Below are positions 59,711 through 64,000 of a stretch of DNA of 64,000 bases, piece by piece. The stretch spans positions 248,001-312,000 of the forward strand of contig NZ_FNTG01000001.1 in assembly GCF_900104795.1 (NCBI RefSeq), read 5' to 3'. The notes beneath the pieces were generated by a model, which searched no databases, was not told the DNA's origin, and worked only from the letters and a program-made list of their open reading frames with translations. The translations under genes were made by a program, and so were the position numbers. How positions within the stretch are numbered: the stretch's first letter is position 1; every line of letters begins with the position of its first letter. The stretch is from Burkholderia sp. WP9 (GTDB lineage: Bacteria; Pseudomonadota; Gammaproteobacteria; Burkholderiales; Burkholderiaceae).

Positions 59711-60841
59711 TCAGTGGAGGGCGGGTGGCGGACCGGGCAGGTGCGTGGCGGAGGGATCGGCAGGCGCCGCGGCGTCAACGGCCGGCTCGCCCGACGCGCG
59801 GCGCGCGCCGATCGCATCGACCCAGCGCAGAATCGCCGCGACCGTCTCGAACAATTCTTCGGGAATCGGCTGATCGACGCCGACCTTGTACAGCGCCCGC
59901 GCAACAGGCGGATTGCCGATGATCGGCACGCCCGCGTCGCGAGCCGCACGGCGCAGCTCGGCGGCGTGCTCGTCCATGCCTTTGGCGATCACGCGCGGCA
60001 GCGGATGTTCGTCGGGCGCGTAGCGCACGGCCACCGAATAGTGAGTGGGATTGACCACCATCATGTTGGCCATGCCGACTTTCGATTGCGGCGGCGCATT
60101 CAGCATTTCGCGCGCGAGGCGCCGCCGTTCGCCCTTGATGCGCGGATCGCCTTCCTGATTCTTGTGCTCGCGTTTGACCTCGTCTTTCGACATCTTCATC
60201 TTCTTGAGGAACATGAAGCTTTGCAGCTTGACGTCGGCGGCGCCGACCAGCACGAATACGGCCGCGGCAACCATGAAGAGCTTGATCAGCAGGTCCCAGA
60301 ACATGCGCGCGAGTTCCGGCAGGGGCTGATACAGCGAGCCGACGATCAGTGGAAAAAGCCACTTGATGGTTTGCCACATCACGCAGAACACGATCACCGC
60401 CTTGACGATCATCTTCGCGCACTCGATCAGCGTGCGAACCGAGAAAATCCGCTTGAGGCCCGCCATCGGGCTGACGGCCTTCGGATCGGGCGTGATCGGT
60501 TTGGTGGCGATCTGCATGCCGACCTGGCCGATCGAACCGGCGATCGCGGCGAGCGCTGCAATGCAGATGCACGGCACGATCGCCGACAGCGCGAGGCCGC
60601 CGATCCTGTAGAACTGCGTCTGCAGATTGGTCAGAGAATGATCGCCGTTCACGAAGCCCGTGGCGATCAGCACCGCTTCGCGCATCGCATCGCTGAAGTG
60701 GCTCGCGCCGGCCATCAGCAACAACACGACCGCCGACATCGAGATCGAATCGGTCAAGTCGCTGCTGCGGGACACCTGACCGTCCTTACGCGCGTCCCGC
60801 AGCTTTTTCTGGGTTGGCTCTTCGGTCTTTTCGTCGCTCAT
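59711..60841 (-). CDS. hrcU: T3SS export switch protein HrcU
   Basis: 376-residue FlhB/YscU-family protein. MSDEKTEEPTQKKLRDARKD at the N terminus and about four membrane helices precede the cytoplasmic domain with the autocleavage motif NPTH at about residue 263. Cleavage after the Asn switches substrate class. The last ~25 residues are a Pro/Ala-rich extension. The ATG at 60841 gives the family N terminus. It is the first gene of the leftward unit and has a PIP box about 135 bases upstream. Confidence 0.97.
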   Translation of the reverse strand: MSDEKTEEPTQKKLRDARKDGQVSRSSDLTDSISMSAVVLLLMAGASHFSDAMREAVLIATGFVNGDHSLTNLQTQFYRIGGLALSAIVPCICIAALAAIAGSIGQVGMQIATKPITPDPKAVSPMAGLKRIFSVRTLIECAKMIVKAVIVFCVMWQTIKWLFPLIVGSLYQPLPELARMFWDLLIKLFMVAAAVFVLVGAADVKLQSFMFLKKMKMSKDEVKREHKNQEGDPRIKGERRRLAREMLNAPPQSKVGMANMMVVNPTHYSVAVRYAPDEHPLPRVIAKGMDEHAAELRRAARDAGVPIIGNPPVARALYKVGVDQPIPEELFETVAAILRWVDAIGARRASGEPAVDAAAPADPSATHLPGPPPALH

Positions 60842-60974
60842 GTCGGCTCGGGCGCAATGGGAAGAAGGGCGTGGGCGGGCGGGGCAGGCGGCGGGTTCAC
60901 GCATCGAGCGCGAGGCAGGCGCCGCTTATTCCGCCTGACGATAGCGCCCGCTGTCTTCGCGCGAGCCCGTCGAA

Positions 60975-60999
60975 GCGAAGCGGGCGCGCGCATTACGAA
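60975..60999 (-). promoter_or_regulatory. PIP box of the hrcU-hrcV-hpaP-hrcQRS-hpaA unit
   Basis: Minus-strand TTCGT-N15-TTCGC, with TATCGT (60938-60943) after 31 bases. The first half-site has T in the fifth position, which is allowed (TTCGB). Confidence 0.82.
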
Positions 61000-61012
61000 G
61001 CGGGCGTCCGGC

Positions 61013-61037
61013 TTCGCATCGCATGCGCTCACTTCGC
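61013..61037 (+). promoter_or_regulatory. PIP box of the hrpB1-hrpB2-hrcJ-hrpB4-hrcL unit
   Basis: Plus-strand TTCGC-N15-TTCGC, with TATGTT (61069-61074) after 31 bases. It is 13 bases from the divergent box. Confidence 0.87.
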
Positions 61038-61144
61038 ATCCGGCGGCTTGCCGCCGCGTGCCGGTTGCTATGTTTGCGTCATCCCTTCCGACCGGCTGCA
61101 AACGGCCCGGTCGACCTCAACGCTTCTGTCAGGAGCCCCTCGCC

Positions 61145-61762
61145 ATGACCGTCAGCACGCCGGAATATCTGAACTGCAGCCCCGATGTCGTCGGCGGCCT
61201 GATCGAAACCGTGTCGACCGCGTTGCTCAGCAATTTCCCGAAGGTGTCGGCCGACCCGTACGACATCGAACTCGTGCTCGATGCGCTGCGTGTGCTGCGT
61301 CCGCGGGTTGCCGAGATCGACACGCTCGACGGCATTTTGCATATGGTGCGCGGCCACTGGGACGACGCTATCCACGTGCTGCGCCAGGTCGGCGAGAACG
61401 CGCCGCGCTTCGGCTACGCCAAGGCGCTGCTCGCGTTCTGTCTCTCCGCGAAGGGCGACCCCGACTGGAAGCAATGCGCGACCGAAGCCATGGAAAACAA
61501 TCCGACACGCGACACGCAATCGCTGGTTCGCGCGCTCGAAGCGCGCGAAGACCTGCTTAACGCAATGAAGGTGAAGCGCGCCGGCGGCCAGTTCGTCACG
61601 CCGAAATCCGTGGAGGCGCTGGCGGAGTTCGACGCGCAAACGGCCGGGCATGTCGAGTCCGAAATCCAGCCGGGCGCTCAGTCCGCGCCGGTTTCATCTG
61701 CGCCGGTCTCGCCCGCGCCGGTCACTGCCGATTACGCGCACCAGTCCTTCCTGCGCGCCTGA
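61145..61762 (+). CDS. hrpB1: HrpB1/HrpK-family T3SS protein
   Basis: 205-residue helical protein of the HrpB1 family (LIETVSTALLSNFPKVSADP; LDGILHMVRGHWDDAIHVLR; KGDPDWKQCATEAMENNPTR), which reads as TPR-like. In Xanthomonas HrpB1 is periplasmic and binds peptidoglycan and promotes pilus assembly. The C-terminal ~35 residues are a Ser/Pro/Val repeat (SAPVSSAPVSPAPV). AGGAG is nine bases before the ATG. First gene of the rightward hrpB unit. Confidence 0.9.
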   Translation: MTVSTPEYLNCSPDVVGGLIETVSTALLSNFPKVSADPYDIELVLDALRVLRPRVAEIDTLDGILHMVRGHWDDAIHVLRQVGENAPRFGYAKALLAFCLSAKGDPDWKQCATEAMENNPTRDTQSLVRALEAREDLLNAMKVKRAGGQFVTPKSVEALAEFDAQTAGHVESEIQPGAQSAPVSSAPVSPAPVTADYAHQSFLRA

Positions 61763-61813
61763 TTTTCGCCGCCAGGCCGCGACTGGTTTTTCCACCTGTT
61801 TCCGGAGCCGCAC

Positions 61814-62212
61814 ATGACTGTCAATGCCACCACGACCGCCTTGCAGGCCTCGCTCGAGCAGATGTCGCAAGGCGCGGGCGCCGCGCCGGCCGCGCAGACC
61901 ACGCCCGAGCTGGCCGACAGGTTCCAGTCGCTGATGCAGAAGGCGCCGATGAGCGCGCCCGCCACGCCGCAGCAGGACGGCACCGCGGTCGCCTCGAAGC
62001 TGGTGGCGTCGCAGGACGCCGAGTTGCAGCACACCGTCAACGATGCGCTGCAACTCGCCCAGCAGGCGCCGACCATGACCATGAACGAGATGAGCGCGGG
62101 CACGATCCGCATGACGCTCGAACTCGCCAGCACGCAACTCGACCTGGAAGCGAAGATGGGCGTGGTGGATTCGTCGAAGTCGGCGATCGAAACGCTGATG
62201 AAGAACCAGTAG
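61814..62212 (+). CDS. hrpB2: HrpB2, T3SS inner rod-like protein (SctI)
   Basis: 132-residue protein with the HrpB2 C terminus (IRMTLELASTQLDLEAKMGV, then ETLMKNQ), which is important for its function. It is an early substrate that joins the pilus to the inner ring and is controlled by HrcU cleavage. The N-terminal half is Ala/Gln/Thr-rich. It follows hrpB1 after 51 bases. Confidence 0.92.
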   Translation: MTVNATTTALQASLEQMSQGAGAAPAAQTTPELADRFQSLMQKAPMSAPATPQQDGTAVASKLVASQDAELQHTVNDALQLAQQAPTMTMNEMSAGTIRMTLELASTQLDLEAKMGVVDSSKSAIETLMKNQ

Positions 62213-62271
62213 CTCACCTGCGCACGCCACCCCGCCGGTGGCGCAGCGCCTGCGCGAACCCTGAGCACTCG

Positions 62272-63156
62272 ATGCGAGACGCCGCCACCATGTTCGACCG
62301 CCTGCCGATTCGCCGCCGCGCCACACCGTTCGTCTGCGTGCTCGCGTTGTGCGTGCTGCTGAGCGGCTGCAAGAAAGAGCTGTACGGCAACCTGTCCGAG
62401 CAGGACGTCAACGAGATGGTGGTCGCGCTGCTGGAGCGCGGCGTGGATGCGTCGAAAGATACGTCGGATGCGGGCAAGACCTGGTCGCTCGACGTCGACG
62501 ACGCGCAGATGGTGCGTGCGATGGAAGTGCTGCGCGCGCGCGGTCTGCCGCACAACAAGTTCGACGACCTCGGCGCGCTGTTCAAGAAAGACGGTCTGGT
62601 CTCGACGCCGACCGAGGAGCGCGTGCGCTTTATCTACGGCACCTCGCAGGAGTTGTCGTCGACCTTGTCGAAGATCGACGGCGTGCTGGTCGCACGCGTG
62701 CAGATCGTGTTGCCGAACAACGACCCGCTGGCGCAGACCATCAAGCCTTCGTCGGCGGCGGTGTTCATCAAATATCGGCGCGACTCGGACATTGGCGCGC
62801 TGGTGCCGCAGATCAAGACGCTCGTCATGCATAGCGTGGAAGGGCTCACCTACGATCAGGTCAGCGTGACGGCGGTCGCGGCGGACCCGGTCGAATACTC
62901 GCAACTGCCGCAGAGCAATGGCATGCCGGCGTGGCTGATGGGTGTGTTGGCCGGCGTGGTCGTGCTCGTCGCGACCGCGCTGCTGGTGCTCGCGCGCCGT
63001 GGCGTACTGGCGGGGCGGCCGGGCGGTAAGACGGGCGGCGAAACGGGCGGCAAAACGGGCAGTGCTGCGACGGGGGGCCATGCAGCGGGCGAACCCGCGA
63101 GCGGCCGCATGGCTGGATTGCTCGCGCGCTTGCGCCGTCTGCGCCCCGCGAACTGA
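62272..63156 (+). CDS. hrcJ: T3SS inner-ring lipoprotein HrcJ
   Basis: 294-residue YscJ/PrgK-family lipoprotein. The signal has lipobox LLSGC, followed by KKELYGNLSEQDVNEMVVAL. The two ring-building domains contain KTWSLDVDDAQMVRAMEVLR and VSVTAVAADPVEY. A C-terminal membrane helix (WLMGVLAGVVVLVATALLVL) is followed by a basic Gly-rich tail. The start is 62272 or the ATG at 62290; the shorter form gives a more usual signal peptide. Confidence 0.95.
   Translation: MRDAATMFDRLPIRRRATPFVCVLALCVLLSGCKKELYGNLSEQDVNEMVVALLERGVDASKDTSDAGKTWSLDVDDAQMVRAMEVLRARGLPHNKFDDLGALFKKDGLVSTPTEERVRFIYGTSQELSSTLSKIDGVLVARVQIVLPNNDPLAQTIKPSSAAVFIKYRRDSDIGALVPQIKTLVMHSVEGLTYDQVSVTAVAADPVEYSQLPQSNGMPAWLMGVLAGVVVLVATALLVLARRGVLAGRPGGKTGGETGGKTGSAATGGHAAGEPASGRMAGLLARLRRLRPAN
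63020..63061. repeat. 12-bp tandem repeat in hrcJ
   Basis: Three copies of CGGGCGGYRARA encode Gly-Gly-Lys-Thr / Gly-Gly-Glu-Thr units in the cytoplasmic tail of HrcJ. Confidence 0.8.
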
Positions 63157-63174
63157 TCCGGCGAAGCGGCTGCG

Positions 63175-63960
63175 ATGAACGCCCCGACCGATTTGCCTTT
63201 CATGCGGGTGGCCGCGGCGCTCGACTGCTATCGCCGCAACCTTGCGAGCGTGGCGCGCTGGGCCGATCCGTCCTGGAGCGCCGCCTTGCTCGGCGCCAAT
63301 GCGGTGCAGTTGCAACACTGGCAGGGCGCGCTCGAGCGTGCCGGCGCAGCAGCCGTCGAAGCCTGTTCCCATGCCCTCGCCGATGCCGCCGGCGTCAGGC
63401 CGCCTGCGTTCGCCTCGCTGACTCATGCCGCGCTGAAGCCCTCGCCCGCGGGCACGGCTCAGCCCAATGCGGTGCTGCTCGACGTGCTGCCGGCCGGTCG
63501 CTCGCTCCAGGTTCTGCGCATGCGCGCATTGTCGTTCCGGCGCGCCGAGGTGCGCCGCTTGATCGACAAGCGCACGCGATCGCAACTCTCGGAATGGACG
63601 GGTGTGGGCATCGACCGCCTCACTCAGGACGCCCATCTCGCCGATGCGCCCGATATCGCACGATTGGCCGCGCGGGCGGCGATGCCGCCGTTGACGGCAC
63701 TGGATGCCGGCACGCTGGCGGCGGAAGGCTGTGCGTTGCTCCTGCGTGACCTGGGCCGGGTCAACGCAGCAAACGGTGCAGGCAGTGCGAACGACAGCAT
63801 GCGTGTGGCGTTTCCCTTGCTGAGGCTCGCGTTGCCGCGCGCGCTGCTCACGCCGGCATGGCTCGCGTGCGTGCCCGACGAGCTCGACGCGCCCGGTTCC
63901 GCCAGGCTATTCGCGCGTCTATCCGATCTGCTACCGGAGTTTGCATGGCTATTTGGTTGA
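63175..63960 (+). CDS. hrpB4: HrpB4, T3SS sorting-platform protein (SctK-like)
   Basis: 261-residue soluble protein of the HrpB4 family (FMRVAAALDCYRRNLASVAR; LRMRALSFRRAEVRRLIDKR; ending LPEFAWLFG). HrpB4 corresponds to SctK/YscK, which links the cytoplasmic ring to the inner membrane. It lies between hrcJ (18 bases) and hrcL, whose ATG is within its 3' end, so translation is coupled. Confidence 0.9.
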   Translation: MNAPTDLPFMRVAAALDCYRRNLASVARWADPSWSAALLGANAVQLQHWQGALERAGAAAVEACSHALADAAGVRPPAFASLTHAALKPSPAGTAQPNAVLLDVLPAGRSLQVLRMRALSFRRAEVRRLIDKRTRSQLSEWTGVGIDRLTQDAHLADAPDIARLAARAAMPPLTALDAGTLAAEGCALLLRDLGRVNAANGAGSANDSMRVAFPLLRLALPRALLTPAWLACVPDELDAPGSARLFARLSDLLPEFAWLFG

Positions 63961-64000
63961 AGCACGCGCGCTCCGCCCTGGGCGATATCGACGTCTGTGG
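63945..64000 (+). CDS. hrcL: HrcL (HrpB5/SctL), 5' end only
   Basis: Right-edge partial gene of 18 codons: MAIWLKHARSALGDIDVC. It starts 16 bases before the end of hrpB4 with CGGAG five bases upstream. The position after hrpB4 and the MAIWLK start match HrpB5/HrcL, the stator that regulates the HrcN ATPase; the rest lies outside. Confidence 0.8.
   Translation, partial: MAIWLKHARSALGDIDVC

Larger units (their letters stand above)
60842..61144. other. 303-bp divergent hrcU/hrpB1 promoter region
   Basis: Non-coding region holding two divergent PIP promoters, described separately. Apart from them it is GC-rich with several TTCGC/GCGAA words and no gene. Confidence 0.85.

Noticed and set aside
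54423..63960. Flagellar export genes
   Set aside because: FliP/FliQ/FlhA/FlhB relatives are accompanied by HrpB1, HrpB2, HrcJ lipoprotein, HpaA, HpaB and PIP boxes, which identify a Hrp2 T3SS.

Overview
The window is a high-GC chromosomal segment from a Burkholderiales bacterium, most likely Paraburkholderia. The evidence is the overall protein content, the Hrp2-type secretion genes, the order thrS-infC-rpmI-rplT-pheS-pheT-ihfA-merR-tRNA-Pro, and a LysR-controlled FUSC efflux operon. Species assignment is inference; no rRNA is present.

Bases 1-42445 are mostly core genome. From left to right: an Fsr-like MFS exporter cut by the window edge; a chemotaxis receptor; a four-gene efflux operon (outer-membrane factor, FUSC pump, DUF1656 protein, HlyD adaptor) facing a LysR regulator; and a minus-strand set of SRAP, phosphoesterase, FAD oxidoreductase, DUF2069 and WrbA-type genes. 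Next come BrkB/YihY, a DUF962 protein, a hydrolase coupled to an O-acetylhomoserine-sulfhydrylase-like enzyme, a CBS protein, an LplT-PlsC fusion, aroC, a TPR protein, ETF-QO, an SDR, a thioesterase, a PAS-LuxR regulator, the scoAB CoA-transferase, another hydrolase, RidA and relA. Then follow tRNA-Val(GAC) and the translation cluster. Its infC starts at ATC, and strong terminators precede both thrS and pheS.

From tRNA-Pro(GGG) at 42369 to the right edge lies a Hrp group 2 type III secretion cluster. On the minus strand, in Xanthomonas order, are hrcU-hrcV-hpaP-hrcQ-hrcR-hrcS-hpaA and hrcD-hrpD6-small pilin-like gene-hpaB. Rightward run hrpB1-hrpB2-hrcJ-hrpB4-hrcL, the last cut by the edge. 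Between this core and tRNA-Pro sit a 160-residue secreted/pilin-like protein, a GNAT acetyltransferase, a 1043-residue winged-helix/NTPase regulator and a 1094-residue candidate effector.

The clearest new signal is a set of six PIP boxes (TTCGB-N15-TTCGB), each followed 30-31 bp later by a YANNNT -10 element. They head every T3SS transcription unit and also mark the GNAT gene, the pilin-like gene and the large candidate effector as members of the same regulon. The second is an unlisted 55-residue gene at the hrpE (pilin) position. Its C terminus matches, without gaps, the C terminus of the 160-residue protein, suggesting two related pilus/needle subunits of very different length.
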